From positions 20,175 through 84,174 of the forward strand of contig QGVD01000006.1 in NCBI GenBank assembly GCA_003242685.1: a stretch of 64,000 nucleotides of DNA, given 5' to 3'. The position numbers and the translations under genes were made by a program. Position 1 is the stretch's first letter; each line of letters starts with the position of its first letter. Origin of the DNA: Pseudomonadota bacterium (lineage in GTDB: Bacteria > Pseudomonadota > Gammaproteobacteria > Steroidobacterales > Steroidobacteraceae). The notes below the pieces were generated by a model. The model worked only from the letters and a program-made list of their open reading frames with translations, was not told where the DNA came from and made no database searches. Positions 8,462 through 17,426 of the stretch are shown piece by piece.

Positions 8462-9376
8462 TCAGGCGGCCAGCCTGTCGGTGGCGCGGCGCCGGGGAAT
8501 CGAGGCCGGATCGCGCCCTTCCTTCAGGGCGTTGATCCAGGTCTCGAGCCGCGCGAAGCTCGGCTTGGCGGAGAGCTGCACGAGTCGTCGGCCGGCGTCG
8601 ATCGCAAGCAGAGGCGGCTTGCCCGCGGAGTGCGTCACGAGCACCACCTTCACCGCCTCGAGGGCCTGCATCTCCTCGTCCACGAGCTGGCGCATGCGGT
8701 TGCTGATCGGGTCCAGCACGCCGTAGCAGAAGAGCACTCCGAGGAACGTGCCCACCATGGCAGTCGCGACCAGCGCGGCGATCTCGGCCGCATCCGCTCC
8801 CTCGGAGAGCGTGCGCATCGCGATGACGATGCCGAGCACCGCCGCGAGAATGCCGAAGCCCGGCATCGCCTCACCGATGCGCGCGAGCGACTTCGACGGA
8901 CGCAGCAGCTCCTCGTGGATCGCCTCGATCTCCTGCTCGAGCACGCCCTCGAGCTCGTGAGCGCTGATCTTGCCCATCGCCATCAGACGGAAGTTGTCGA
9001 CGATGAAGTGCAGCAGCTTCGGCTCGTTGAGGATCAGCGGATAGCGCTTGAAGACCGGGCTCTCGTGCGGCGCTTCGACGTGCGCGTCGAGCGCCTTCAG
9101 CCCCCCGGACGCGGTCTGCAGGAGCTCGTACATCAGCAGCAGGAGCTGGCGCTGGAACTCCTCGTCCCTGCGCTCACGGCGCATCACGGCGCGAAGCTGC
9201 AGCCGCATCTCGCGCAGCACGTGACGGGGATTCCCCAGCACGATCGCACCGATGCCCGCGCCCACGATGATCATGAGCTCGACCGGCTGCCAGATGACCT
9301 CGAAACGGCCGCCGTGGAGCGCGAAGCCTCCGAACACGCAGATGAGCACGGTGGCGATGCCGATGATGGACTGCAT
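8462..9376 (-). CDS. motA: MotA/LafT-type stator protein
   Basis: MotA is the torque-transmitting stator ring. The 304-residue product shows four TM segments: MQSIIGIATVLICVFGGFAL and ELMIIVGAGIGAIVLG at the start, PGFGILAAVLGIVIAM and MVGTFLGVLFCYGVLDPI in the C-terminal half. The Pro residues of TM3 and TM4 are in place. The charged cytoplasmic loop between TM2 and TM3 is typical. The open frame extends ~100 codons further into fliA, but the ATG at 9376 has GGAGAGACG upstream and matches the family N-terminus. Confidence 0.95.
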   Translation of the reverse strand: MQSIIGIATVLICVFGGFALHGGRFEVIWQPVELMIIVGAGIGAIVLGNPRHVLREMRLQLRAVMRRERRDEEFQRQLLLLMYELLQTASGGLKALDAHVEAPHESPVFKRYPLILNEPKLLHFIVDNFRLMAMGKISAHELEGVLEQEIEAIHEELLRPSKSLARIGEAMPGFGILAAVLGIVIAMRTLSEGADAAEIAALVATAMVGTFLGVLFCYGVLDPISNRMRQLVDEEMQALEAVKVVLVTHSAGKPPLLAIDAGRRLVQLSAKPSFARLETWINALKEGRDPASIPRRRATDRLAA

Positions 9377-9408
9377 GACTCGTCTCTCCGGTTCCTCTCG
9401 CGCTCCGC

Positions 9409-10125
9409 CTACTGCAGGAGCCTCCGCAGCTTGCCGAGCGCGGCCTTGTTGATCTGGCACACGCGCGCCTCGCTCAGATCCAGCACCGCGGCGATCTCCT
9501 TCAGGCTCAGGTCGAACTCGTAATAGAGCTGCACGACACGGCGCTCGCGCTCGCTGAGCTGCTCGAGCGCCTGCGCGATGCTGCGCTCGACGACGAGCCG
9601 GGCCTCGGGAGACCCGCCGTCGGCGGACTCGGGCGACTCGCATTCCTGCAGCAGCTCGTCCAGGCTGGCGAACTGCTCCGCGCACTCGGCCAGCTCGTAC
9701 TCGCGGTACGTTTCCGCATCGATTCCGAGCATCTGCTGCACCTCCGCCTGAGTCGGCTCCCGCCCGAGGGTGCGCACGAGCTCGCGCACCGCGTCCCGGA
9801 TGCGATGGCTCTCCCGGCGCAGTGCCCGCGGGCGCCAGTCCTGACGCCGCAGCTCGTCGAGAATGGCGCCGCGCACCCGGGCGGCCGCATAGCCGGGGAA
9901 ACGCTCGTCGGGTGTGCCGTAGCGGCGCAGGGCGTCGAGCAGCCCGAGAAGCCCGATCTGATACATGTCCTCCCGGTCGAGCGCGGCACCCACGAGCGAG
10001 CCGAGCTGATTCACCACGCGCTTGACGAGCGGCGCATGGGCAAGCAGCAATCGCTGCTCTTCCGTCGCGTCGTACTCGGAGTACGGCGCGTAATCCGCCG
10101 TTGCGTGTGCTGCGCGCATCGTCAC
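9409..10125 (-). CDS. fliA: FliA/LafS flagellar sigma-28 factor
   Basis: This sigma factor directs late flagellar genes (flagellin, stator, cap). The 238-residue protein has sigma region 2 (LVKRVVNQLG, then DREDMYQIGLLGLLDALRRY, GYAAARVRGAILDELRRQDW). Region 3 contains GREPTQAEVQQMLGID. Region 4 contains LSERERRVVQLYYEFDLSL and KEIAAVLDLSEARVCQINKA. Start choice is GTG overlapping the fliL stop (GTGA) or the ATG two codons later. It lies between fliL and motA, the lafF-lafS-lafT order. FlgM is encoded 2 kb downstream on the same strand. Confidence 0.96.
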   Translation of the reverse strand: MTMRAAHATADYAPYSEYDATEEQRLLLAHAPLVKRVVNQLGSLVGAALDREDMYQIGLLGLLDALRRYGTPDERFPGYAAARVRGAILDELRRQDWRPRALRRESHRIRDAVRELVRTLGREPTQAEVQQMLGIDAETYREYELAECAEQFASLDELLQECESPESADGGSPEARLVVERSIAQALEQLSERERRVVQLYYEFDLSLKEIAAVLDLSEARVCQINKAALGKLRRLLQ

Positions 10126-10577
10126 TCGATGATGAGCTTGGAGATCATGGCCTCGGTGAAGGGCTTGCCGGCCCGATCGCTCGCGTAGGCCTGTGTGAAG
10201 GCCGCATTGATCACGCCTGCCAGCTCTTCGAGCGTCATCTGCCGGACGCGCTCGAGCGTGTAGTTCGAGAGCGCGCTCACCACAACGCTGCGCAGCAGTG
10301 GAAGCTGCTCCCGCGTGACCCTCTCCGTCTCCTGCGGCGTCTTGAAGACGAGATCCACCGCCAGGAAGTGCGAGACCGGCTCGCCCTCCGCTCCGCGCAG
10401 CATCACGATGATCTTGTCCAGACTGACGTAGCGGTATGCACGCACGTCGGCTTCAGCGGGCGTGCGGTGCCCGTCCGGAAGACGCGCGTGCACGAGGTAC
10501 CAGGTCGCGGCGCTCCCCGCCGCTGCACAGGCGATGCCGGCAACGATCGCCGTCCTGAGCGATATCGCTCCGCTCAT
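10122..10577 (-). CDS. fliL: FliL-like basal-body protein
   Basis: FliL stabilises stators around the motor. The 151-residue product has an N-terminal TM anchor (about residues 8-27) and a periplasmic FliL domain: YRYVSLDKIIVMLRG, HFLAVDLVFKTPQETERV, and LPLLRSVVVSALSNYTLERV. It is somewhat diverged and lacks the usual long linker after the TM. Its stop codon overlaps the fliA GTG, so FliL and FliA are translationally coupled. The place between fliK and fliA matches lafF. Confidence 0.87.
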   Translation of the reverse strand: MSGAISLRTAIVAGIACAAAGSAATWYLVHARLPDGHRTPAEADVRAYRYVSLDKIIVMLRGAEGEPVSHFLAVDLVFKTPQETERVTREQLPLLRSVVVSALSNYTLERVRQMTLEELAGVINAAFTQAYASDRAGKPFTEAMISKLIIE

Positions 10578-10583
10578 TCTTCG

Positions 10584-11786
10584 TCACTCCTCGTCTGGCA
10601 GAAGCGAGAAGTACTCGCTTCGCTCACCGTCGTGCGCCACGTCGAGGGCACGCCCCGGCTCGTCGGACCACGCTGCCGTCTGGCGCTGGCGCTGCCGGCC
10701 TTCGCCCTCGCGTGACGCGTCGTACACGAACACAGAAACCTCGCCGCTCTGTCGCTGCGCCAGTTCCTGTCGCAGGGAATCGCCGATCGCGTGGAGCTGC
10801 CGTGCCACCTCGGCATGGCTGGCGCGCAGGTGCACCTGAAGACTTCCCGATTCGTGGCGGATGTCGATGTCGATGGTGCCCATGTGCGGCGGATCGAGAC
10901 GGATGGTCGCCTGCTCGGCACGCCGCGTGACGTGCACATGCAGCCGCTCGCCGAGCGCACGGATGAGCCTCCGTTCGGCGGCGCCGTGTGTCGCCGCCTC
11001 CGAAGGCATGGATCCCGCGAGGTCTTTCGCTCCATCCGGATTCGCGACGGAAAGCGATCCCGTCATTCGTCCCTGCACCGCGAGCGCGGTTTGCAGGCCT
11101 GCCGCCGAGCCATCCCGGATGCGCGTTGCCGATTCCGCCGCGGTGCCGAAGGCGTCGGTCGACGGCACAGTGGCGACGGACGTCGACACGTCGGAGCGCT
11201 CCGCCGCAGCGACGCGCGCCGGCGCGACCGCCGGATGCGATCCGACCTCGGCACGAAGCCCGCGCAAGTCGATGTTCCCCGCGGCTCGTCCGGTTGCAGC
11301 GGGCATCACCGACGGCGCGCCTCGCCGAGCTGTCGCGTGCGTCATCGAAACGACCGTGGCGCGATGCATCGGCTGCGCGACCTCACCCGTCATCGGCGGC
11401 CGCACTACGGGCGGAAGATCGCCGCCCGGAAGCTCACTGCCCTGCGCGAACGAGTGAGAAGGCGTCGACTCGTGCGCCGGATCCGGTTCGTGCCGCGGCG
11501 TGGACGTGTGAAGGGGCTCCGGCTCGTACGGCGGTACGGTCACGTGAGGCAGTCCGGATTCGTGCCGCGCCACGTCGACAAGCGGCGCCGACTCGTGCGT
11601 CAGCGCAGCCTCATGCGGCGACTCGAGGTCCCGCGCGGGTTGCGCGTTCTGTGCCAGGAGCTGCCGACGCAGGGCATCTGCGAAGCGTTCCGAAGCCGCA
11701 CAGCGGCTCGCGACCGGAACGTCCGCCTGAGCCGAGAGGGAGTCGGGCGGCGGCACGCGAACGGAAATCTCCAGTACTCCAGTCAT
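10584..11786 (-). CDS. fliK: FliK/LafE hook-length control protein
   Basis: FliK is the exported ruler that ends hook growth and switches export specificity through FlhB. Of the 400 residues, only the C-terminal Flg_hook domain is recognisable (about 300-370: TIRLDPPHMGTIDIDIRHES, then LQVHLRASHAEVARQLHAIG). The N-terminal ~280 residues are low-complexity, Pro/Thr/Ser/Ala-rich, with five His-Glu dipeptides at residues 58-106 in a degenerate repeat, as expected for an extended ruler. The start at 11786 is set by GAGGATCG before the ATG; a spurious 36-codon upstream extension exists. Confidence 0.9.
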   Translation of the reverse strand: MTGVLEISVRVPPPDSLSAQADVPVASRCAASERFADALRRQLLAQNAQPARDLESPHEAALTHESAPLVDVARHESGLPHVTVPPYEPEPLHTSTPRHEPDPAHESTPSHSFAQGSELPGGDLPPVVRPPMTGEVAQPMHRATVVSMTHATARRGAPSVMPAATGRAAGNIDLRGLRAEVGSHPAVAPARVAAAERSDVSTSVATVPSTDAFGTAAESATRIRDGSAAGLQTALAVQGRMTGSLSVANPDGAKDLAGSMPSEAATHGAAERRLIRALGERLHVHVTRRAEQATIRLDPPHMGTIDIDIRHESGSLQVHLRASHAEVARQLHAIGDSLRQELAQRQSGEVSVFVYDASREGEGRQRQRQTAAWSDEPGRALDVAHDGERSEYFSLLPDEE

Positions 11787-11797
11787 CGATCCTCGTC

Positions 11798-12094
11798 TCA
11801 CCCTTCGCTGCTCATCGCGTAGGCCAGACAGCCGTCGCGTCTGTCGCGCGCTTCGGCAAGCGCCCTGCCGATGCGCGCGAGCTCGCGCGCGCACTCTTCG
11901 CGCGCCTGCTCGTGCGCCCGTCGCGCGCGTTCGAGTGCCGCACGCTCGGCGGCGCTCGGCGAACCGCGGACGGACAGGCTCGACATCAACGTCGCCAGCT
12001 CACGGTCGGCACGATCCACCGCCCGCCAGTCGCGCGCGGAGGCGGCCCGCTCGAGCCTGCGCGCCAGAGCGATCAGCGCCTTCGATCTATCCAT
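11798..12094 (-). CDS. FliT/LafD-like small helical chaperone
   Basis: This 98-residue, highly helical and charged protein is very rich in Ala, Arg and Glu (SKALIALARRLERAASARDW, then a long Arg/Glu coiled coil). Nothing in the sequence alone proves the family. Position directly after fliS and before fliK matches fliT (lafD), the chaperone for the cap protein FliD, and the size fits. It overlaps the fliS stop by 8 bases. Confidence 0.65.
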   Translation of the reverse strand: MDRSKALIALARRLERAASARDWRAVDRADRELATLMSSLSVRGSPSAAERAALERARRAHEQAREECARELARIGRALAEARDRRDGCLAYAMSSEG

Positions 12095-12473
12095 GACGCT
12101 CCTGCAGCGCCTGCCACGCGTTGCGCAGCGTGGTCATCAGGCCGACGACTTCGTCGACCATCGTCGGGTCGAGCTTGATGCCCGCCTGGCAGAGGCGGTG
12201 TGCGCAGTACTCGTAGAGCCGGGCGAGATTGCCGACGAGCTCACTGCCCGACTCGGTGTCGAGAGCGCTCGACAACCCGTTCAGCATGTCGATGCAGCGA
12301 TCCAGACTGCGCGCCTTCGCCTCGTAACGCCGGGCCACGATGTGCGCGCGGGCCCGCGCGAGCTCCTCGAGCAGGCCGTCAGTGAGTATCAGCACGAGCT
12401 GCACCGGCGAGGCCTGCGCGGTGCGCGCCTGCACGTCGACGGTGTGATAGCTGCGGTACGCTTCGTAGCTCAA
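12087..12473 (-). CDS. fliS: FliS flagellin export chaperone
   Basis: FliS binds flagellin C-termini and prevents premature polymerisation. The 128-residue protein has the family start SYEAYRSYHTVDVQARTAQA followed by SPVQLVLILTDGLLEELARA. Further conserved segments are SLDRCIDMLNGLSSALDTES, then LVGNLARLYEYCAHRL. The start is TTG: GAGAGG lies about 6 bases upstream and there is no better ATG. Neighbours fliD and the fliT-like gene support it. Confidence 0.95.
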   Translation of the reverse strand: MSYEAYRSYHTVDVQARTAQASPVQLVLILTDGLLEELARARAHIVARRYEAKARSLDRCIDMLNGLSSALDTESGSELVGNLARLYEYCAHRLCQAGIKLDPTMVDEVVGLMTTLRNAWQALQERHG

Positions 12474-12510
12474 TCTCGCCTCTCTTGACCGATGACTGTT
12501 ACGGGAGACC

Positions 12511-13869
12511 TCAGCCGCTCAGCACCTGACCGAAGAGACCCGAGGTCTCGCTCATCCGGGACTGGAGCGCCTGCAGCTCGGTGAACTGCGCCAGATAGCG
12601 CCGGTAATAGCTGTCGAACTGCGCGTCGATCCGCGCCTGGCGCTCCGCCAGATTCTTCTGAATGCTCTGCACGCTCGCCTTGCGGGCGGCGATGAGACCT
12701 GAACCGCTCTTGAGCCACGCGTCGAGGTACTCGTCGAGCGCTCCGAGCACGCCGCTGCGGCTGGCGGTGCGCGCACTCCCGAACACGGTCTGCAGCGCGT
12801 CCGGATCGGACTCGAGGCGCGCCTCGAGACGGTCGCGATCGAGCGTGAGCCTGCCCGTGCGGTCGGCCTTGATGCCGAGGTCGACCAGGCTGAGTCCGCC
12901 GAACTCCTGCCTGATGATCTGATTGAGGCGGCTGCGCAGCGTGCGGACACCTGCATCCGTTGCCAGTGCCGCCGATGGCGTTCCCTCTTCCGCGTTGCCG
13001 ACGCGCGTGAGCTCGTCGAGCACGCCCATCAGGGTATTGAACGCGTCCACGAACTTCTGGACGTTCGCCGCCGTGCCGGCCGCATCGGATGCAACGGTGA
13101 GCGTGAGCGGCGGCTCGTCGGCCGTCATCGCGCGCGTGAACGTCACGCTCACTCCTTCGATGCCCGTGAAGGTGTTGGATGCCTGCTGCACCCGGATCCC
13201 GCCCTGGCCGCCGAGCCAGATGACGGCATCCTGCGCGGCGACGAGCTCGCGTCCGCCTTCGAATGCGCTCCGCAGCGCTCCGGACGGCAGCCCGCTCACG
13301 TCCAGACTGATCTCGCTCGCGGCACCGGTATCGCGCGCCGACAGCAGCAGGTGACTCTGCCCGCCGACCGTGACGATCGACGCGACGATCCGACCTGCGT
13401 TGTCCTCGGCCAGGTTGATGGCGCGGGCGATCTCGGCCTGCGAGAGTGAGCCGTCACCGTCCGCATCGGCGGCGAGCAGATTGACGTTGATCGCGGTGCC
13501 GTCGGCGAGCTGCACGACGAGCGGCCCGCCCGACGCGACGGGGACGGAGGGCAGATCCTCGAACACGATCTGATGGGCCGTGGCGAGCTGCTCGACGTAG
13601 AACGAGTAGGTGCCCGCTTTCGCCGCCGAGCCCGTCGTCGAGGTGGCGACATCGGACGCACTGAATGTCGTCGAGAAGCGCCGCAGACCCTCGCTGCCCG
13701 AAAGTCCGGAGAGCGCCGTCTCGAAGCTGCCGAGTGCCGACTTGAGCCTGTCGAGCGCACGCGATGTGCTCTCGGCCTGCTGCGTCCGCAGCTCGACCTG
13801 CTTGCGCGCGGCTTCCACCTGCGCGGTTGCGACCTGGTAGGCGAGCATGACGGGATCGATCTCAGCCAT
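12511..13869 (-). CDS. fliD: FliD/LafB filament cap protein
   Basis: FliD caps the filament tip and guides flagellin insertion. The 452-residue protein begins with a coiled-coil N-terminus (LAYQVATAQVEAARKQVELR) and the FliD_N pattern SALGSFETALSGLSG. The C-terminal part has LSLVDLGIKADRTGRLTLDR, a typical FliD_C motif, and ends in a coiled coil (RRYLAQFTELQALQSRM). GAGGGG precedes the ATG. A 110-base gap upstream separates it from fliJ and is the likely place for its own promoter. Confidence 0.95.
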   Translation of the reverse strand: MAEIDPVMLAYQVATAQVEAARKQVELRTQQAESTSRALDRLKSALGSFETALSGLSGSEGLRRFSTTFSASDVATSTTGSAAKAGTYSFYVEQLATAHQIVFEDLPSVPVASGGPLVVQLADGTAINVNLLAADADGDGSLSQAEIARAINLAEDNAGRIVASIVTVGGQSHLLLSARDTGAASEISLDVSGLPSGALRSAFEGGRELVAAQDAVIWLGGQGGIRVQQASNTFTGIEGVSVTFTRAMTADEPPLTLTVASDAAGTAANVQKFVDAFNTLMGVLDELTRVGNAEEGTPSAALATDAGVRTLRSRLNQIIRQEFGGLSLVDLGIKADRTGRLTLDRDRLEARLESDPDALQTVFGSARTASRSGVLGALDEYLDAWLKSGSGLIAARKASVQSIQKNLAERQARIDAQFDSYYRRYLAQFTELQALQSRMSETSGLFGQVLSG

Positions 13870-13979
13870 GGCGAGCCCCTCGTTTATGTCGAATGACGGT
13901 CATCTCCGATCGCACGGAATCCTTCCCGGTACAAAGCGACCGTTTTCTCGCCAGACTGAAATGAAGCCCGACCATCGAT

Positions 13980-14435
13980 TCACCCGCGTCCACGGATCCA
14001 GATCTGGGAGGCCATCTCGTCCTGCGCCTTGCGCTCACGGGTTTGCCGGGCACGACGCATCCGCTCGGCGCGCCGTTCGAGGGCGAGGCGCAGCGCCTCG
14101 CGACGGCGGATGGCATTGCCGAGCGCACGTCGTGCGACGGCCAGATCTGCCTCGTGCAGCGTCAGATCCAGACGATGGAGGTCGGCGAGCCGCATCACGT
14201 TCTGCCTGTAGTCGCCGCGGTTGCGGGAAACCGCCGGCGAGACCAGCCCGTCGGACCCAGCGACCCGCGCGCTCGGTCCGGTGCTCGCGGAGAGCTCCTG
14301 CAGTCGCGCGAGATTCGCGCGATACCGCGCGCTCACGCGCTCCCGCGCGGCGACGTCGGCGCCGAGACGCTCCACTTCGCGTTCGCGAAGGTCGAGGAGG
14401 CGATCGAGGCCCGAGGGCGAACGCGCCCGCTTCAT
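13980..14435 (-). CDS. fliJ: FliJ export chaperone escort
   Basis: FliJ is the coiled-coil stalk of the FliI ATPase ring. The 151-residue product is predicted almost entirely helical, strongly basic, with Arg/Glu-rich heptads (LDRLLDLREREVERLGADVA, then ALRLALERRAERMRRARQT). Its ATG overlaps the fliI stop (ATGA). FliJ proteins share little sequence; the call depends on shape, size and place in fliEFGHIJ. Confidence 0.85.
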   Translation of the reverse strand: MKRARSPSGLDRLLDLREREVERLGADVAARERVSARYRANLARLQELSASTGPSARVAGSDGLVSPAVSRNRGDYRQNVMRLADLHRLDLTLHEADLAVARRALGNAIRRREALRLALERRAERMRRARQTRERKAQDEMASQIWIRGRG

Positions 14436-15742
14436 GCCATCAGCTCCTCGAGCCGCGCGACGGTCTCCGCAAGCGGTGCGGCCTCGCGCGTGCCCTGGTG
14501 GAGAAACGCCTCGATGCGCGGATAGAGCTCGACCGCGCGGTCGGTTTCGGGATCGGACCCCTGCACATAGGCACCGAGCGGCAGCAGCTCTCTCACCTGT
14601 TCATAGCGCGCGACGAGTGCAGTCAGTCGGCGCGCGGCCCGCTGATGCTCCGGCGTCGTCACCAGCGCCATGCAGCGGCTGATCGATTTCAGGATGTCGA
14701 TCGCGGGGTAGTGCCCCCGCTCGGCGAGCTCGCGCGTCAGCACGATGTGACCGTCGAGAATCGCGCGGGCGGTGTCGACCACCGGATCCTGCTGGTCGTC
14801 GCCTTCGGCGAGCACCGTGTAGATCGCACTCATGCTGCCGCGCTCGTTCTCGCCGTTTCCGGCGGTCTCGATGAGCTGCGGCATCAGCGTGAACACCGAC
14901 GGCGGGTAGCCGCGCGTGGCGGGCGGCTCACCGAGCGCGAGCGCAACCTCCCGCCGCGCCATCGCATACCGGGTGAGCGAGTCGACCAGCAGCAGCACGT
15001 CGAGACCCTGATCGCGGAAGTACACCGCGATCGAGTGGCAGAGCTCCGTGGCGCGCAGTCGCATGAGGGGCGACTCGTCCGCCGGGGCGACCACGACCAC
15101 CGCCCGCTTCAATCCCTCCTCGCCCAGCGAGAGATCGACGAACTCCCGCACTTCGCGGCCGCGCTCACCGATCAGACCGACGACGATGACATCGGCCCGC
15201 GTGTTGCGCGTGATCAGGCCGAGCAGCACGCTCTTGCCGACGCCGCTGCCCGCCATCAGCCCGACGCGCTGACCCTTGCCGAGCGTGAGCACGCCGTTGA
15301 TCGCGCGTACGCCGACGTCGAGCGGCTCGCGCACCGGCTTCTTGCGCAGGGGATTGACACGCGGCGGCTGCGGCTCGAGCACGTGTTCCCCGTCCAGCCT
15401 GCCGCGACCGTCAACCGGCTCGCCGAGACCGTTCACGATGCGCCCGAGCCAGGACGGTCCGATGCGCAGCTCCTCGTGCTCGAGCTGAGGCAGCACGCGC
15501 GCACCGGTGGCGAGCCCTTCGGGACTCTTGAAGGGCATGAGATAGGAGACGTCTTCTCTGAACCCGACGACCTGCGCGTCGAGCCAGGCACCCGAAGCGG
15601 TCTCGATCCGGCAGCGCTGCCCGGTGTGAAGCGCGCAGCCGATGCTCTCGAGCAGAACACCGGACGCGCCGACGAGACGCCCGGTGGGCGTCGCCACCGG
15701 CACCGAACCGAGCTCGAGTCTGCGCAGGACGTCGCTGATCAC
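14432..15742 (-). CDS. fliI: FliI flagellar export ATPase
   Basis: FliI energises flagellar type III export. The 436-residue protein has Walker A AGSGVGKS (about residues 164-171) and Walker B LDVLLLVDSLTRYAMARREV. The F/V-type ATPase motif GEPPATRGYPPSVFTLMPQL and VVVAPADESPLMRLRATELC are also present. I start at GTG 15742, which overlaps the fliH stop as GTGA and gives the usual length; the frame is open for 40 more codons into fliH. No N-terminal anomaly was seen. Confidence 0.96.
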   Translation of the reverse strand: MISDVLRRLELGSVPVATPTGRLVGASGVLLESIGCALHTGQRCRIETASGAWLDAQVVGFREDVSYLMPFKSPEGLATGARVLPQLEHEELRIGPSWLGRIVNGLGEPVDGRGRLDGEHVLEPQPPRVNPLRKKPVREPLDVGVRAINGVLTLGKGQRVGLMAGSGVGKSVLLGLITRNTRADVIVVGLIGERGREVREFVDLSLGEEGLKRAVVVVAPADESPLMRLRATELCHSIAVYFRDQGLDVLLLVDSLTRYAMARREVALALGEPPATRGYPPSVFTLMPQLIETAGNGENERGSMSAIYTVLAEGDDQQDPVVDTARAILDGHIVLTRELAERGHYPAIDILKSISRCMALVTTPEHQRAARRLTALVARYEQVRELLPLGAYVQGSDPETDRAVELYPRIEAFLHQGTREAAPLAETVARLEELMA

Positions 15743-16425
15743 CGCGCGGCCTCCTGGTCCGGAGTCGGCGGCTGGAGCTGCACCGCGATCTGCTCCATGC
15801 AAGCCGCGAGACGCTGACGACATCCGGCGTCGGCCTCGTGGCTCCCCGCCCTGATACGGCACTCCCCGGACTCGAGCCGCGGATCCACGACGAGCTTCCA
15901 GTGCTTCGCGCGCACCGGGTCGAGATCGCGGATGCGCTCGTAGTCGTCCGATGCGAGAAACACCTCGATGCCGGAATCCGACGCGTGCGGCATGGATGCC
16001 AGCGTCTCATCGATCAGCGCGACGAGCTGCGCCGGCTGCAGCGTCAGCTCGCGCCGGATTACCTGGCGCGCCACCTTCGCGACGAGATCCACGACTTCTC
16101 TGCGCAACGCCGCCTGGTAGTCCTCCTGCAGCTTGCGCAGGCTCTCGAGCATGGCGTCGACGGGCGAGGCGATACCTTCGAATCGTGCCCGCGCTTCGCG
16201 CAGGCCCTCCTCCAGTCCCTGACGCCGGCCTTCCGCATGGCCCTCGGCACGGCCGGCCTCGAAACCGCTCGCGTGTCCTTCGCGGTAGCCTCGTTCCATG
16301 CCGATCCGGTAATCGGCTGCGGACGGAGCGGACCCGCGCGCCGGCACGCCGGACTGCCCCGTGCTTCCCGCGAGCTCGGCGACCCGCGGAAAGCGGTGCG
16401 GCCGCCATCGCAGCTTCGCCGTCAT
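15739..16425 (-). CDS. fliH: FliH negative regulator of FliI
   Basis: FliH forms the peripheral stalk linking FliI to the C-ring. The 228-residue protein contains the characteristic Gly-x-x-x-Gly series (GYREGHASGFEAGRAEGHAE, then GRRQGLEEGLREAR; about residues 45-80). The C-terminal FliH domain includes LVAKVARQVIRRELTLQPAQ and LDPVRAKHWKLVVDPRLESG. Its ATG overlaps the fliG stop (ATGA) and its stop overlaps the fliI GTG. Confidence 0.94.
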   Translation of the reverse strand: MTAKLRWRPHRFPRVAELAGSTGQSGVPARGSAPSAADYRIGMERGYREGHASGFEAGRAEGHAEGRRQGLEEGLREARARFEGIASPVDAMLESLRKLQEDYQAALRREVVDLVAKVARQVIRRELTLQPAQLVALIDETLASMPHASDSGIEVFLASDDYERIRDLDPVRAKHWKLVVDPRLESGECRIRAGSHEADAGCRQRLAACMEQIAVQLQPPTPDQEAAR

Positions 16426-17426
16426 TCGACCACCGCCTCCGCGAAGAGCTGCAGATCGATCTCACCCGCATCGGCGAGCCGCTTCACCACGTCCATGATC
16501 TCGCGCCGCGCCTGCTCGATCCGGCTGCGCGGCAGCGGCCCCGTGCGCCGCATGAGCTCCTCCAGACTGTCGATCTGTCGGCGGGGCATCGGGCGCAGAA
16601 TCGCCTCGCGCAGCGCGGGCTCCGCACCCTTGAGCGCGACCGCCCACTGCTCGAGCGGCACCGCATCGACGATGCGCTGGAGCGTCGGTTCGGTCTGACG
16701 CGACAACAGGTAGAAGTCGTACATGCTGCGTTCGATCTGCTCCGCCGTCGACGTGTCCAGATCGCGCAGACGCTCGACCAGGCGCGCGCCCGTATCGGGG
16801 AGCCGGTTGAGAATCTCGGCCACCTGGCGCGCCCCGGACACGCTGGTGCCCTGCAGGTCGAGGTTCTGGAGGAAACGGTCCACGAGCTCCTCGAGCTCGG
16901 AGAGCAGCTCGCGGTCCACCTCGGTGAGCTTCGCCATGTGAAGCAGCACCGCCTCGCGGTTCTCGGCGGGCAGCGCGGCGATGACCTCGCTCGCAAGCCC
17001 CGGCGGCAGGAACGCGAGGAACACGCTCTGCATGCGCACGTGCTCCTGGCTGATGCATTCCGCGAGCCACCTGGGTGAAGCCCACTGCAGCCGCGCGAGC
17101 TTCGGGCGGATCGCGTCACCGTAGATGCTGTTCAGAACGCTGCGGGCGATGTCGGAACCGAACGCGATATCGAGCGAACGCTGCAGGAACGAGCGCGATG
17201 CGCCGTGCACGCCGCTCTGCTCGCGGTAGTCGTCGAAGAACCGCTGCAGGGAGTTCCTGACCGCATCGACCTTGATGCCGCTCAGGCGCGACATCACGCC
17301 GGTCACCTCCAGCAGCTCCTCGCGCGACAGGCAGCGCAGGACGGCCGCCGCCGGCTCCTCTCCCATGCTGAGCAGCACGATGGCGGCCTGCTCCAGCCGG
17401 TTGGACTGACTGGTCGGTTGCGTCAT
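16422..17426 (-). CDS. fliG: FliG motor switch/torque protein, divergent
   Basis: FliG is the C-ring protein that contacts the stator. The 334-residue product has the FliG N domain (QAAIVLLSMGEEPAAAVLRC, LSREELLEVTGVMSRLSGI) and the C domain (WAVALKGAEPALREAILRPM, then RIEQARREIMDVVKRLADAG). The middle-domain EHPQ motif reads EHVR here. The torque helix has Glu-Glu in place of the usual Asp-Asp (RRQIDSLEELM), a conservative swap. The ATG overlaps the fliF stop (TAATG); a GTG/ATG-type start 5 codons upstream is less likely. Confidence 0.92.
   Translation of the reverse strand: MTQPTSQSNRLEQAAIVLLSMGEEPAAAVLRCLSREELLEVTGVMSRLSGIKVDAVRNSLQRFFDDYREQSGVHGASRSFLQRSLDIAFGSDIARSVLNSIYGDAIRPKLARLQWASPRWLAECISQEHVRMQSVFLAFLPPGLASEVIAALPAENREAVLLHMAKLTEVDRELLSELEELVDRFLQNLDLQGTSVSGARQVAEILNRLPDTGARLVERLRDLDTSTAEQIERSMYDFYLLSRQTEPTLQRIVDAVPLEQWAVALKGAEPALREAILRPMPRRQIDSLEELMRRTGPLPRSRIEQARREIMDVVKRLADAGEIDLQLFAEAVVE

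Noticed and set aside
13847..15817. A 656-codon plus-strand frame opposite fliJ-fliI
   Set aside because: Antisense shadow of fliI and fliJ with no protein-like features; both minus-strand genes are clearly real.
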